Source: Adiantum capillus-veneris
Lineage: Eukaryota > Streptophyta > Polypodiopsida > Polypodiales > Pteridaceae
Direction of reading: 5' to 3'
Assembly (NCBI GenBank): GCA_014529385.2
Contig: CM043958.1
Span: 148,212,385 to 148,272,384, forward strand
Length of the DNA stretch: 60,000 nt
Shown here: in pieces, positions 23,241 through 35,354 of the stretch
Layout of the letters: the number at the start of each line of letters is the position of its first letter
How positions within the stretch are numbered: position 1 is the first letter of the stretch
The notes under the pieces: generated by a model
Told to the model about the DNA's origin: nothing
What the model saw: the letters and a program-made list of their open reading frames with translations, nothing else
Database searches by the model: none
Made by a program: the position numbers and the translations under genes

Positions 23241-23500
23241 CAAAGTTTGCCAATGACAGGTGTAATGGCTACGTCCTTGGCGTGTGCCACTAGAACTGCC
23301 TCCGCAAGTGGTCCCATCCGATCGGGAGTGATCTCGAGCCGTGCCACCAATTCCGATGAAATGAAGTTGGCCTTGGCTCCTCCATCAAAGAAGATCAGGG
23401 CCTCTTGATCTTTCCCTTTGCCCCAAGCTCGGCAAAGTTCTATACTCTCGTCCATGGTGTTGGGATCGGTACCCCACACAATTTGGAAGCAGTCCTGTTT
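23240..23500 (-). pseudogene. Ty3/gypsy protease N-terminal part
   Basis: 'ALIFFDGGAKANFIS' carries the retropepsin catalytic triad position, with Asp at about 23386. The usual D-S/T-G-A is D-G-G-A here, so the Ser/Thr is lost. 'LEITPDRMGPLAEAVLVAHA' follows and leads to 'ITPVIGKL', then a stop where the next domain half should continue. Confidence 0.85.
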
Positions 23501-23840
23501 TCATCTTGCCTTTTTGTCCACGTTCCTCAGCTTCTCTTGAACTCTCAGGCTTGTCATCGTCCTTATCATTCTGTTCTTTCTGTGCCTTTTTAGGGCACTT
23601 CGTGGAAATATGTCCATGGCACTTTGTGGAAATATGTCTATCTTCCCCGCATCCAAAGCACTTCCCCTCCTTGATGAAGCGAGCTCCCTCCTGAGGAGTA
23701 AGCTTGGGTCGTGCATCCTTCTTCTCTGGGTTGCTCTTTCTCTTTCTACTTTCATTCCCAGAAGTTTGTTTGGCTCGTTGTGTCATGGCCACATATGTGG
23801 GGTAGGTCAATCTGCTATAAGTGCCGCGGAAAAAAATTTG
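23500..23840 (-). pseudogene. Ty3/gypsy Gag nucleocapsid end
   Basis: Basic stretch 'ESRKRKSNPEKKDARPK', then a CCHC zinc knuckle C-F-G-C-G-E-D-R-H-I-S-T-K-C near 23640-23675. A 24-bp tandem duplication right after it repeats the 'HISTKC' half-knuckle. A Lys/Asp/Glu-rich tail follows. Only about 20 residues resembling Gag precede it before the primer site, so the whole capsid region is deleted. Confidence 0.8.
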
Positions 23841-23872
23841 GTATCGGATTTCTCGTAGAAGAGAAATTGGTC

Positions 23873-23886
23873 GTGCTCTGATACCA
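23873..23886 (-). other. Primer-binding site, tRNA-iMet type
   Basis: The minus strand reads TGGTATCAGAGCAC, the classic plant LTR-retrotransposon primer site complementary to initiator tRNA-Met, one base inside the LTR edge. Confidence 0.92.
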
Positions 23887-24205
23887 CTGTAACAGACTTG
23901 GACACTCCAAGTCAAGAATCAATCATGACAGCACCAAATAACCACTTCAAAACAATTCACAGATCACAATAGACTTGCACTGGCCCGAAAGAGTTCCGTG
24001 CCTAGAGATATTGGCCCCAAAGACTAGCGCCCCTTTCGGTTTTTCTTTATGTATTAATCAAAGATAAAAGTAAAAGAGAGCGGTTAGGGTTTCACTCTCA
24101 AACTCTGCGTCCAGATGCTCTTCAGAGTGAGCCCTCAGCGCTTATTTAAAGTTTAATGGGATGCCCAAAAGCAGAGCCCCAAAAGATTCCAAATCAAAGG
24201 CTAAA

Positions 24206-24209
<4 letters not shown>

Positions 24210-24243
<34 letters not shown>

Positions 24244-24268
24244 AGAGAGTTTCATAAATAAAGCAAGT

Positions 24269-24331
<63 letters not shown>
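24210..24331. repeat. Two (CT)n microsatellites
   Basis: Pure CT tracts at 24210-24240 and 24275-24331 inside the U3 part of the gypsy LTR. On the element's own strand they are GA tracts. Confidence 0.95.
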
Positions 24332-24332
<1 letters not shown>

Positions 24333-24444
24333 TGCCAAAGCGTAGGGAAAAAGCAAAAAATTGCGTCGCTTGGCTGGCCTTTTTCAACGTCTCAAAATTC
24401 GAAAAAATCCGTACAGCTGCCACGTGGCATTTGCCGCCAAAAAA

Positions 24445-24565
24445 TTAGGGTTTCAACCACTTTAGGGTTTCAGCTAGCAGTTTGGGTTAGGGTTTCCATA
24501 AATTAGGGTTTTTGGTAGAAATTAGGGTTTGCAAGAATTAGGGTTTTTGGCAGAAATTAGGGTTT
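24445..24565 (-). promoter_or_regulatory. Cluster of seven telo-boxes in gypsy U3
   Basis: TTAGGGTTT starts at 24445, 24462, 24487, 24503, 24522, 24538 and 24557; on the element's strand each is AAACCCTAA, the plant telo-box. An eighth copy is at 24084, downstream of the TATA-like site. In plants telo-boxes act as promoter elements bound by telomere-repeat-binding and related MYB proteins; here that role is inferred from position. Confidence 0.75.
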
Positions 24566-24599
24566 CTACTCTCGATAGCCACATCATCACTTTGTGACA

Positions 24600-25419
24600 C
24601 TAGCGAAGGCTAATACTTCTCTGAGCAGTTTCTTTGCAAGATCCTTTCACTTTTTTGTGCTGATCTTGCTGGACTTTGTCTTGCTTGCCTTGAGGTGAAA
24701 AATCTAAAACATGCTATTGACTACTTGATTAATGCCTTTAATCTGGTCTAGGTTTGAAAAATCTAAAAATACAATAATCTCTATACTGAGGAGGGTGTAT
24801 TGGTTTGCTTTGATTTACCTACATCTCGACTGCTCATTACTGGTTGGCCTTTTTTTGGGTATCTCTATAATGAGGTGGGGTTACTAGTTTGCTTTGATTT
24901 ACCTACTCCTTGACTGCTGATTACTGGTTGGCCTTTTTGGGTCTTTGATATCTGGCTTAAATCCGAAACTTTTCACAGCTAGCTCATCTTTTTGGTGGCA
25001 CTTTACTACCTAGCTTTGGTACACTGAGTAGTTCAAGTTTTTGAAATTTTGGAGAGAATATATTTTATAATCTAGGCAGACCTGCTCACTTGGTTTAGCA
25101 AAAATAAAATATTGAATTTTGGCCTTAGCACTAAATAGGTTGGAATTCTTCGGGCCAAATATGGCTGAAAACTGAACAATTGTACTTTGGGCCTGCTCAC
25201 TGAGCTTTGGAAAAAAAACTATCTAAAAACTTTGGTTGTTTTTTTATACAATGTTTAGCTAAAAGAATACTTTGAATGATATAGTGTAGACGACTTCCTT
25301 TCACAAGTAAACAAGAAGAATTGTTATAAATATATGAAGCAATTCTAGTAGATTTACTTTGTATGCAGAAAAAATTGAGATATTATCTACTTTCAATGTA
25401 GAAGACAGTAGGCTAGTCT
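24600..25419. other. Intergenic with an 84-bp tandem duplication
   Basis: 24777-24944 holds two tandem copies, period 84, of a unit starting ATCTCTATA and containing 'tttgctttgatttacctac' and 'ttactggttggcc'. Elsewhere AT-rich with no gene seen. Confidence 0.5.
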
Positions 25420-25775
25420 AATAATTTTTAAGTTTGACATGGATAACAATTGATAGGTTCTTTGAAGCCTGCCATACGTAGCCAAGTCTAACATATCTGT
25501 TGTCTTGACTATATGGATGTTGGTGAGAATTCTAGCTTGGCTTAAAAAGGTTTAGCTTGCTGCTGTCCAACTTTGAAAACACTTGATGATCTAATTGGGA
25601 TAAATTTGATCCCTTTGTATAAAATCATTTAGAATGTTACTTCATTCTTATTATACTATACAGTTATGAATCAAAGACTGAGTTGTTTCTGTACTTATCT
25701 TTTCCTAGACTTCTTTAGCCTGTCGTCTTTTTGAACTTCTTGTTCATTGGTGTGTATTTATTATAATTAGTACAA

Positions 25776-25777
<2 letters not shown>
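25420..25777 (+). repeat. Tail module of unclassified family (diverged copy)
   Basis: Shares 'gacatggataacaattgatagg', in two parts (gacatggataacaa / ttgatagg), the 'acgtagcca' block, 'tatatggatgttggt' and 'aatcaaagactgagttgtt' with the other tail modules. It is followed directly by a long AC tract. Confidence 0.6.

Positions 25778-25836
<59 letters not shown>
25778..25836. repeat. (AC)n microsatellite
   Basis: Pure AC tract of about 58 bp. Confidence 0.95.
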
Positions 25837-25839
<3 letters not shown>

Positions 25840-26984
25840 CACCTAGTGTATATCTACTACTTATTTTTCACCATCAAACTTGTGGCTCAAATTATTAGTC
25901 TAAATCTGCCAAAATAACAAACATCCCCCTCTATATATGACTTTAAACTTTAGCCTAGATGGGACCTAAACCTAACCTAGATTAATTGGAAACCCTTTTT
26001 GTGGTTAGTTAACCTACATATACTCTAATCTGCTTAGATCTGGTACTACCCTCATGTTTACCCTTATATAGAACTGCACCCTAATAAACTCCTAATAGAT
26101 TATCTGCAAGGGAACAATCCTTAGGATGTTTTTACAAAAGGGGTTATCACCTTTGCCTAACCATGCTTGGGTTTTTGGTAATAAATACCTATGGTTTACT
26201 GCCACTATAATCAATCACTGTGGTTTTTAAACGATAATACTGTATTGATTCATGATGAACTGGGTTTTTCTCCTCTTGGGCTCTGTTTTGTGCCGCCTCG
26301 ATTGAATGTTAATGAGGTTGTGAACGTTTTAGATGAGTGCTTTCTAGTATCAGTGAAAATTGTTTTCAAAAAGGTATTTTTTGACTTTAACATTGGTTTT
26401 AACATGAGTGGCTATGATCTTCCAATATTTGGTGATTAAAAATTTTAAAAAAGGGGAGGGGGGACACTTTATCTGGTTTTGTTTTCTTGAATTCCATGAG
26501 AATGATTGAGCAATGTGAGTAGCTCCTTCTCATGGTATGATTATTAAGGATATCATACTCTGTTGATTAACTCGTAACCATGCACTACTTTTATATATTA
26601 AAAAAGGTGACTAATGGAACTGCTAAGACTGATTGCTTTTTTGTTACTTCCCTTTGGTTGGGATAATGACCATAACTTTAAGGTTGATTATCAATGGATA
26701 TGGAGCATCTTAAAATTATGTTGTTTTAATGGCTTTTTGCTGTACAAACTGTTAGACTTAGAAAAATTATTGTGTATTTAGATGTATAAATAACACTATA
26801 ATATATATTTTTTCTCAAGCATTAGCCAATTTCGGTTATTTAGAAAGATTTTTTTTTTTCTAAAAGACTAGTTACAAAATCCTTTTTGGCTTATACTAAC
26901 TCTCTAAACAAACACTCTTTGGCTGATACTTTTTCAATTTGAAGTTTAAGATTAAAATTGGCAGCCTAATTGCTTGGGTTTTTT
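25837..26984. other. Intergenic with an unassigned 82-codon frame
   Basis: The frame at 26191-26439 reads a plausible protein piece ('HDELGFSPLGLCFVPPRLNV', 'NEVVNVLDECFLVSVKIV') without a recognised domain. Flanking sequence is AT-rich and stop-rich. It may be another decayed part of the neighbouring repeat family. Confidence 0.3.
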
Positions 26985-27984
26985 TAGGCATAGAACCATT
27001 TTGAGGTTTGTTTGGAAGTCTTTTGCTCAGTATAATTCTTGAAAGACCCTCAATAGTGCTATGCAATATTGTACATAAATAAGTTTTTTTGGATTTATTT
27101 GTCTTAAAAAGAGAGATTCGTGACTTTGGAAGACATTGAGCACTCAAGATCACAAGATACCCTGCTAAATATTGACTGGTTTTGAGAGATTATATATTGA
27201 GATACAATTTATAAACATAAACCTTTTAAAATTAAAAGTGGCTTCGATAAGACATAAACACAAAACTCTATAAGACAAAAGTATGGTTGAGACACTTGGA
27301 TCGAAAGGGGTAGTGGCGTTCTAATGAGAACTTAATCTAATTCAATAAATATAAAAGTCCTTAAAATATTGGTGTCACTAGTAACCTTTTTTATAACCTA
27401 TAAATCTCACTTGGATCTAGAAGGAGTGAAGACCTTTTTGATCTCAAGTTAAAATGAATCTAAAAAGAATTAAAAGAAACACACCTTACACTTAATCAAT
27501 GGAGAAATGACACACACACACATGTCAGTTTCATTTGTGGCTTACTGTTTTGAGAATGGATACTTACTGTTATTTAACACTACATGGATGGTAGGTATAA
27601 GTTAAAATGGTTTTAAGTAGGACATGGATAACAACTAATAGTTTCATTGACACCTGTAATGCGTATTCAAGGCTAATGAATCTTGTTTTTTAATTTATTT
27701 GGATGCAAGTGAGCACTCTATCTTTACTTAGGATCTTTTTGGCTTAATTGCTATGCATCATTGTTATACTTGGCCGTTTTCACTCTGTAGTCAATTATTC
27801 TAGATTATCCCTTGTACAAAAACACTAGAATGATACCTCATTCTTACTTTAGCATGCCAAAATGAATCAAAGAATGAGTCGGTTTTGTGCTTCTCCTTGT
27901 CCCTTATCTAAAACCAGCTGTATTTTGAACTATTATATTCTTTTGTGTATAGGTATAAGTTTAAAACAACAACACACACGTCCT
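26985..27984 (+). repeat. Tail module of unclassified family, first in the array
   Basis: Collinear with 30600-31691 from 'ttttgaggtttgtttggaag' through 'cttgtacaaaaacactagaatg' to the next head at 27985, but clearly diverged, with only a short AC stub at 27509-27522. Confidence 0.75.
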
Positions 27985-30631
27985 AAACACAAGGCTCTTC
28001 TAGATTTCTTGCAGACCAAGACATTTCCTTTAGAGATTTATAGGGGTGTGGTGGACCCACTGACTATAATTCTTGTTTAGGTTGATTGGTGTTAGGCAGT
28101 CCACCTTAGGCTATAGTTCTTGATTCCTGTTAATGGCTATGACAGTCTTTAGACTTTGCCAATTTTAGGTTTGTAGGTTGATCCATATTTACTTACCTTG
28201 ATTCTAAATAAATTTTCACGAACACATTAAGGACAATATGACTAATGTCATGAGAGTCATCCATGACCCACTGAAACATGCAAGGATAATGAAACAATTT
28301 ACACAACCTAACGGATCAACCCCCTAAAAAAGCCAATTCTCCTAACACTAGACCTTTTCTTGCTAGAAAAGAAAAAAAGAAAAGTGATCTCTTATCCAAA
28401 ATAAACAAGTCTAATCTTTCAAACTTTTGTTATAGGCCGTATCCCTCTCCCAAGGTCTTCATTTGTCTTTATAACCTCTTTCTGTGGCTAGCTCCCTTGT
28501 CCTTCGATGTATTAGCAACTTGGACGCATCAAACCTTATCTATGATTTTTTCCTAACATCTGATAAAAAGTAATCTATTTTACAAATTATTCTCTTTAAT
28601 GATTAGGTGAAAATTTTGTCTACTTTGGACAAAGATACTGGTGATGGGGTAGCTACAATTTTTCAATATATCTCCCAACTACCTATATTAGCACAGTCAA
28701 GATCTTGCTATGTTTTCTTCTTTTGGTGCTGAACCTCCTAATCTTCTTAAGAAATTTTGTGACCTTAATACTGCTTTGTTAGTACCCCTACTACCCCTAT
28801 TGTCCCACAAACTGGTGGCTTCTTTTGTAGAGACAGTGCTACTCTAGAAGCTATTAAATAATTCCAAAATAATTTGTGCACCCGCAGTGACTCTACCCTT
28901 TTAAACATGGTACCTAAACTCTATAAAGTTTTCTCTTTCTTATTAGTCAGACAAATTAAAGTAGAATCTTTTGGAGTGGACCATAAACTATGGATTCTTT
29001 TCAATAAAGCTTTTTAAGCACCCATAGTCAATGAAACTTGGGTCTATCCTACCAACCTACTTGCATCTAGGGTTGAAGACTAGAGACTCAAAATACTAAA
29101 GGGGAACAATTTCTGGACAAATGGGAGCACATTAAGGCCCCTTTTAGCCTCAATTTAACAGATTAGTAGAAATGTGCCTCTAATTTCGGGATATACATTG
29201 CACAAAATAAAATATGGAGTTTTCCAAGAGCAATCTTGACTTCTACATAGAATCAATTTGGAATGTCTTTTGACCTTACTTGAAATGTGCTTGGAAGATC
29301 CTCAACCAGAAGGCCTCTTGTGATTCCAACATTATGTAGTTTGAACATGCTATTTGATACATTCTCAATCATTTGGAACATCTCTTTCAGAAAAAATACT
29401 ATAGACTTCCATTTATCTCTTATTTGTTCCTAACTCGGTGGGCAAGCTAAATTCCTTGTAGTTGCTTCTGATTGTTTTCAATTCCTTTTGAAGCTTGAAG
29501 CTTGACATTCTTAAAGAATTTAAATTTGATGAGCCCGACACATATCTCACCACCTATGTCAACTACAAAGGTGTTAAAATTGCTATTGCATTGAGGATGA
29601 TAATTCTCCATCTCTCAAAAGACCTAGCTCACTAACCACTGCCAATAGCTCTTTTACATCCTCCCTAACACCTAGCACTTCTTCTAGCTTAAATAGAGGA
29701 ATGTCTTATAGTTCCACTAGAGGTAGAGAAAGGAACACCTTTGTTGGAAAAATCCTTGACACGGAACTTATTTTGATATGCACGTAATTTTTGGCCCTTG
29801 CAAGAGAAAGTGTATTTCCAACAGATCTTTGGCGGAAAATTGTATCTATGTACACTGTTTATACAACAATGAACTCCTTGATTTGTTTTCACCAAAATAA
29901 ATCTTATTTTGATATAGTTTTTAGTAACCATAACCTGTTCAAAAATGTCATGATAGGATGGACATATCATCAGCCCATTAAGAGTCTAATTTACACCAAT
30001 GACTTTTTATAATACAATGCTATTCTAGACTGTTCTTGTAAAGAGTACGATGTTTTTTAAAAGACTTTGGTGATTTGGTAAGCACGTTTGCACTTGGGAT
30101 GTGAAAATTATTAATGACCCTATAGTTCAAGGGATCATTGGAAAGGGTCTTCCGATTTTCCCAAAACACCCTTACCTTGCCATTTTAGCTTTACTTAGCT
30201 ATTTGGTGGAGCTAGTCAACACTCTCTGAATGGAGAAGACAGTTCTACTAGACTTAACCAAACTGGTTAAACAATGTTTTTTTTTTCAAGAAATTTCTCT
30301 TGTGCCACATAAGTTGTTATCTATTGATAGCACTTGGATCACATCTAACTTCAACCTAAAATTTCAACAACTCTCACAAAATTGGTTTATTGTTGGTCTA
30401 AATAAAGCCGCTAATTGTCCTACTCTTACATGCAAAAACCTTGCATGGAAGGCTACTCACTTACGACTAGCTAGGGACAAGTTTACCCTACTTAACTTAT
30501 CCCTGAATGAAGCCACTACTATTATCTCCAATCACTATTGTAGTCTTGGGTATTCTCTTGAGGTAGTCAAATTACCTATTTTTAAAAGGCATATAACTAT
30601 TTTGAGGTTTAGTTGGAATTCTTTTGGTTAG
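27985..30631 (+). pseudogene. Unclassified tandem element, monomer B (coding)
   Basis: Head from 'cacaaggctcttctag', then a decayed coding part. Segments in order: 'PLSFDVLAT' (28492); a 'DKDTGDGVA' block (28630); 'RQIKVESFGVDHKLWILFNK' (28950); 'FLTTYANYKGVKIA'-like (29540); a Ser-rich stretch and 'RGRERN' (29725); a Cys/His block with K-C-I-S-N-R-S and C-I-Y-V-H-C (29810); 'TYHQPIKSLIYTNDF' (29965); 'CSCKEYDVF' (30030), 'CTCDVKIINDPIVQGIIGKG' (30090), 'STWITSNFNLKFQQLSQNWF' and 'GLNKAANCPTLTCKNLAWK' (30395), ending 'WNSFG'. The C-x-C...GH...D-x-x-II...GKG...D/N-K-A-A-N order recalls the segment before RT in Penelope-like and related retroelements. No RT core is present. Stops and frameshifts are many; function uncertain. 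Confidence 0.45.
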
Positions 30632-31133
30632 TATAATTCTAGAAAGACCCTCAACAATGCTGTCCAACATTGTACATATATATGTTTTTTGGATTTATCC
30701 ACCTTAAAACACAAAGTGATGACTTTGTAGGCATTAAGAAGTCAAGACAACAAGATAATATGTTAAATATTGATTGGTTTTGAGAGATCATATAATGAGA
30801 TATAGTTTGTTAACATAAAATTTTTAAAATTTAAAGCGGCTTCACAAAAAACATCATAAGACATAAACACAAAACTCTATAAGACAAAAATATGGTTGAG
30901 ACACTTGGATCCAAAGGGGTAGTTGGCTTTTGATGAGAACTTAATCTAAATAATTAAATATAAATTTCCTTTAAAAATGGTGTAAGTAGGAACCTTTTTT
31001 ATAACCTATAAATATCACTTGGATCTAAAAGGAGTGATGACCTTTTTGATCTCAAGTTAAAATGAATCTAAAAATAATTAAAAGAAACACACTTTACACT
31101 TAATCAATGGAGAAATGACACACACACAAACAA

Positions 31134-31218
<85 letters not shown>

Positions 31219-31691
31219 CATTCACTTTCATATGTGGCCTATGTTCTAAGAATGGATATTTCCTGATATTTAACACTACATGGATGGTAGGTTTTTAGTT
31301 AAAAAGGTTCAAAGTAGGACATGGATAACAAATGATAGGTTTATTTTGACAGTTGTAATACGTATTCAAGGCTAGCAAATCTATTGTTTTGTTTATATGG
31401 ATGTGGGTAAGGACTCTATCTTTACGTAGGATCTTTTTGGCTTATTTTTTTGTCCATGATTGATGTACAAGACCCTTTCCACTCTATAGTCAGTTATTCC
31501 AGACTATCCCTTGTACAAAAAACACTAGAATGCTAACTCATTCTCATGTTAACATGCAAAAATAAATCAAAGACGGAGTTGTTTTTGTCCTACTTCTTGT
31601 CCCTTGAGCTCTCTTTTAAAATACTATGTTTTTTGTGTATAAGTATAAGTTTTTTTGTGTATAAGTATAAGTTTAAAAATAGCAACACACA
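30632..31691 (+). repeat. Tail module of monomer B
   Basis: Non-coding tail following 'WNSFG' and ending at the next head ('cctaaacacaaggctctcct', 31692). With the coding part it makes a 3.7-kb monomer, 27985-31691. Confidence 0.8.
31118..31216. repeat. (AC)n microsatellite, copy 2
   Basis: Pure CA/AC tract from 31135, with an interrupted lead-in. About 40 bp longer than the equivalent in copy 1, showing length change since the block duplicated. Confidence 0.95.
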
Positions 31692-32308
31692 CGTCCTAAA
31701 CACAAGGCTCTCCTAGATTTTTGGAAAACTAGGACACTAGCTTTAGAGATTTATAGGGCTATGGGGTTGTGTTGGACCTAGTGTCTATAATTCCTATTTA
31801 GATTGACTACTATTAGTGGTCCATCTTAGGCTATAGTTCTAGATTCCTATTGTTTATAGGTTAATCCAGCTTTACTTACCTTGATTCTAACTAGATTTTC
31901 CAGGTACACATAAAGGGGGGACAAGATGATTGCTCCCATGAGAGTCATCCATGACCCATTGAAACATGCAAGGATACTTGAACAAACTACACAATACCTA
32001 AAGCATCAACCGCCTAAAAAATCCCATTCCCTAGAACTAGACCTTTTCTTGCTAGAAATGTAAAAAGCAAAGTGATCTTTCAAACTTTTGTTATAGGCCT
32101 TATACCTATCCCAAGGTCTTGAGTTGTCTTCAAAACCTTTTTTTGTGGCTAGCTCCCTTGTCCTTTGATGTATTAGCAACCTTGGATGCATCACAACTTA
32201 TCAATGATTCTGCCCTAGTACTTGAAACAAAGTCATCTATCTTACGTATGATTTCCTTCAATGATTGGGTCAAAATTTTGGCTACTTTGGACAAAGATAC
32301 TAATAAGC
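31692..32308 (+). pseudogene. Partial head of unclassified element
   Basis: About 617 bp of head plus the first coding block ('PLSFDVLATLDASQLI', 'FNDWVKILATLDKDT'), then an abrupt switch at 'actaataagcacaaggctct' to another head. This is a truncated monomer in the head-to-tail array. Confidence 0.6.
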
Positions 32309-32752
32309 ACAAGGCTCTCCTTGATTTATAGAAGTCCAAGATGTTGAATTTAGAGATTTATAAGGCTATAGAGTTGTGGTGGACCCACTAACTATAGTTC
32401 TTGCTTAGGTTGACTTGTGTTACGTTTTCCATCTTAGGCTATAGTTCTCGATTCCTGCTCACGACTATCATGGTCTTTAGAATTTTCCAATTTTAGGCTT
32501 GTAAGTTAATCCATCTTTACTTACCTTGATTCTAAATAATTTTTCAGGTACACATTAAGAAAAAGATGATTGCTTGCATGAGAGTCATCCATGATCCACT
32601 AAAACATGCAAGGATAATGGAACAAATTACACACTACCTAAACCCCCTAAACAATCCCATGCCCATAGAACTAGAACTTTTCTTGCTAGGAAAGAGAAAA
32701 GCAAAGTGGACTCTTATCCAAAATAAAAAAGTTTAAATCTTTCAAACTTTTG
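32309..32752 (+). repeat. Head of monomer C, left of the insertion
   Basis: A second head with a short frame 'MRVIHDPLKHARIMEQITHY' and 'NPMPIELELF' near 32577-32690. It is cut at TCAAACTTTTG (32742-32752) by the 3.65-kb insertion and resumes at 36404. Confidence 0.65.
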
Positions 32753-34296
32753 GGGGAATCCCAAAATCTAAGTCAATAAAATCGAGCAACAAACCATAAA
32801 CTTTGCAAAACGTACAATGTTTTTTGACACAAAATTGAGCAAACCATAAACTTTGCAAAACTTACAATGTTTTTTTATATCCCTGTGCAATATATTAGTT
32901 GTATATATCTTGGACTTTTATTGGTTAGAGACACTCCCTACATAGTTTCTTTACCTATAAAAATAAATTTTAAATTGTTCTATCACTAACACATGCCAAA
33001 AACCTTCCATCAACATCGAAATTAACCAAAAAGGTGTATTGCATCTACAAATCAAAATGGAGAGCACAGTAATGCCGCATAAGAATATTTGGGAAAAAAG
33101 TTAATACCCATAAGCACATATCACACCCAGAAAACTACTTCTCAAAACCATTGCAAGGAATCTCAAACCTCGAGCAAGATTTTTTGAGCAATATATAAAC
33201 CTGGCAGACAGACGCAAGATTCAACTCTCAAGCACAACAACGAGATGGATGTTCTAATAGGGGATGATGCGATGAAGGGAGAGTGCAAGAAACATTTATA
33301 GTGTGTGGGTGAGGGATTGTTAGAGCAGAGGAGACATTTTGGTCCTTTGTGATGAGCGCATTCTTATTACAATCTTCTAAATACCCAAGGTATGTGTGAA
33401 GTTACAATGGTGGTCGTAGTACATTGTGTTGATGCAAGTGAAAACTCTAATTGACATATAATTTCTAGCTCAAGAGAACTTTGTACCTACAAGAACTCTA
33501 TACGAAGAAGAGTAGGAAAAACGTTGATCTAGATACATCATCCTCAAAATCAAAGCAAGATTGATAGAGCTAGATAGACCATTCTCAAAGTTGTAGGATA
33601 ATACTTTGCATTCACTCTATATTAAGCTTCTTTGAGTAAATATGACCTTGTCTTTTGTCTAAGTTTGGTAATCCATGGGTGCCCATGCCTAGGTCACTGC
33701 ACACGTCCCTTTCCACGTTGACATTATTGTCAGCATGATGCCCAACCAACTCCAGCAATTGCTACAACCTAGGGCTTTGAAAAGGTAGGCTCACTTTATT
33801 TGAAAGGTGTGAAAGTGTGAATTTGACCCCCTCAAAGGTTTGAGACTATGACTCAATTTTCAACATTTTTAGTTGAAAGTTCAGTTCTATATAGCACGGG
33901 GTTCAAATCCAGCAATGGAAGGAAGAAAAATATGTTGGGATGCAACATGGATTGCCATGAGTGGAGGCAAAACCTTCCACTCTTCCCCAACTTCTTCCGG
34001 ACCACCCCCTTGGGAAATACGAGGCTTCACTCAAAGAGCTGAGTGCAACTTGCCAGCAAGGATTCGAATGCTCTCCCATCCATAGATGCAATGTATAGTC
34101 TATGTGACCATTTGAGCACGTTAAATCTTCTTATACATCTTTCACCGCCATGTGCGAATCTGACAAGTTGTCGATAAAAACTTGGAGCCTATTTTCATTT
34201 GTCGTGTGTGAACCCGGCAATAGTAAATTCCTTGGTTCTCGCCTCAAAACGGGGTGAAAGGGATCTAAAGCAGGCTCAATAATATCATTTTCCCAC

Positions 34297-34375
<79 letters not shown>

Positions 34376-34681
34376 CCACTATAGCATCGTCATACATTCC
34401 ATATATGTGCCCCATTGACCTCATTAGCCTTGCCATTAATAAGAGAATTCCCAACTAGACACACATTCTCTAAAGGATTTTTTTTTCTTATTGCCTGTAG
34501 GTGCTGAAGGGAGGTTGGCGATGAGCCTTGGGAGGTTGGCTCTTTCCCACTGCAGTGCTGCTCACCGTGTTGGTATTAAGGCACACTAGCTTCAAAGGAG
34601 ATAATAATCGGGTTTCTAGTGATGTTTGTCTGCCATGAGCTGATTACTTATTCAATCTTTTCCATGAGTTGCTCCTTGTCA

Positions 34682-34739
<58 letters not shown>

Positions 34740-35295
34740 GTGCACGCTGACGTGGACAGCTAGGCAAAGTTCCTTGCATGGTCACAAGTTTATTTTTGTT
34801 TCTTCACGGAGTTTGTCTCGGCAATGAAGGCATAGCAAAAACTGAGGGTGAAGACCACCTCTATCTCCTCCTGCGGCATGCTGGGAAAGGCCACAACAGA
34901 AACAACTCAATCTGCTTAAGAGCCCTCTTCTCCCTCTCTATAGCAGTCCACATTGGCATGGGGTCTTAGAGAAATATGTAAACCTTCAACCAACTCTCTT
35001 CTCCCTCTCTCTCTCTCTCTCTCTCAACCAACTCTCTTCTCCATCTCTCTCTCTAGCAGTCCACGCTGGCGTGGGGTGCTGGAGAAAGATTTAAAGCCTT
35101 GGTAAAAGGATGTTCAAAATCTAATTTTGAAATTTGAGCTACCAAAACATTATGAAAGACCTCCCACTCCCCCTCTCTCTAGCAGTCCAGGCCGGCCGTG
35201 CGGGGTGTTGGAGAAAGATTTAAAGCCTTGGTAAAAGGGTGTTTAAAATCCAATTTTGAACTTTGAGCTATCAAAAAATTATCAAAGACCCCCAC

Positions 35296-35354
<59 letters not shown>

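Larger units (their letters stand above)
23888..24599 (-). mobile_element. 5' LTR of the truncated gypsy element (minus)
   Basis: On the minus strand the LTR ends ...GTCTGTTACA one base before the primer site. Its likely start is TGTCACAAAGTG at 24599, giving about 712 bp. A TATA-like TTTAAATA lies at 24143-24150. Upstream of it, in U3, are CT tracts and seven telo-boxes. The right edge is inferred from the TGTCACA/TGTTACA terminal symmetry. No 3' LTR partner exists in the window because the element is truncated at 20050. Confidence 0.7.

Noticed and set aside
24142-24448. Plus- and minus-strand ORFs rich in Ser-Leu or Arg-Glu
   Set aside because: They arise from (CT)n tracts in the gypsy LTR.
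24445-24565. Interstitial telomere
   Set aside because: The TTTAGGG motifs are separated by unrelated sequence of variable length rather than tandem; better described as telo-boxes in an LTR.
34131-34454. 107-codon minus-strand ORF with poly-Gly and Arg-Glu runs
   Set aside because: It is the translation of the (CT)nC34 microsatellite and shifts wherever the tract length changes; copy 1 does not keep it.
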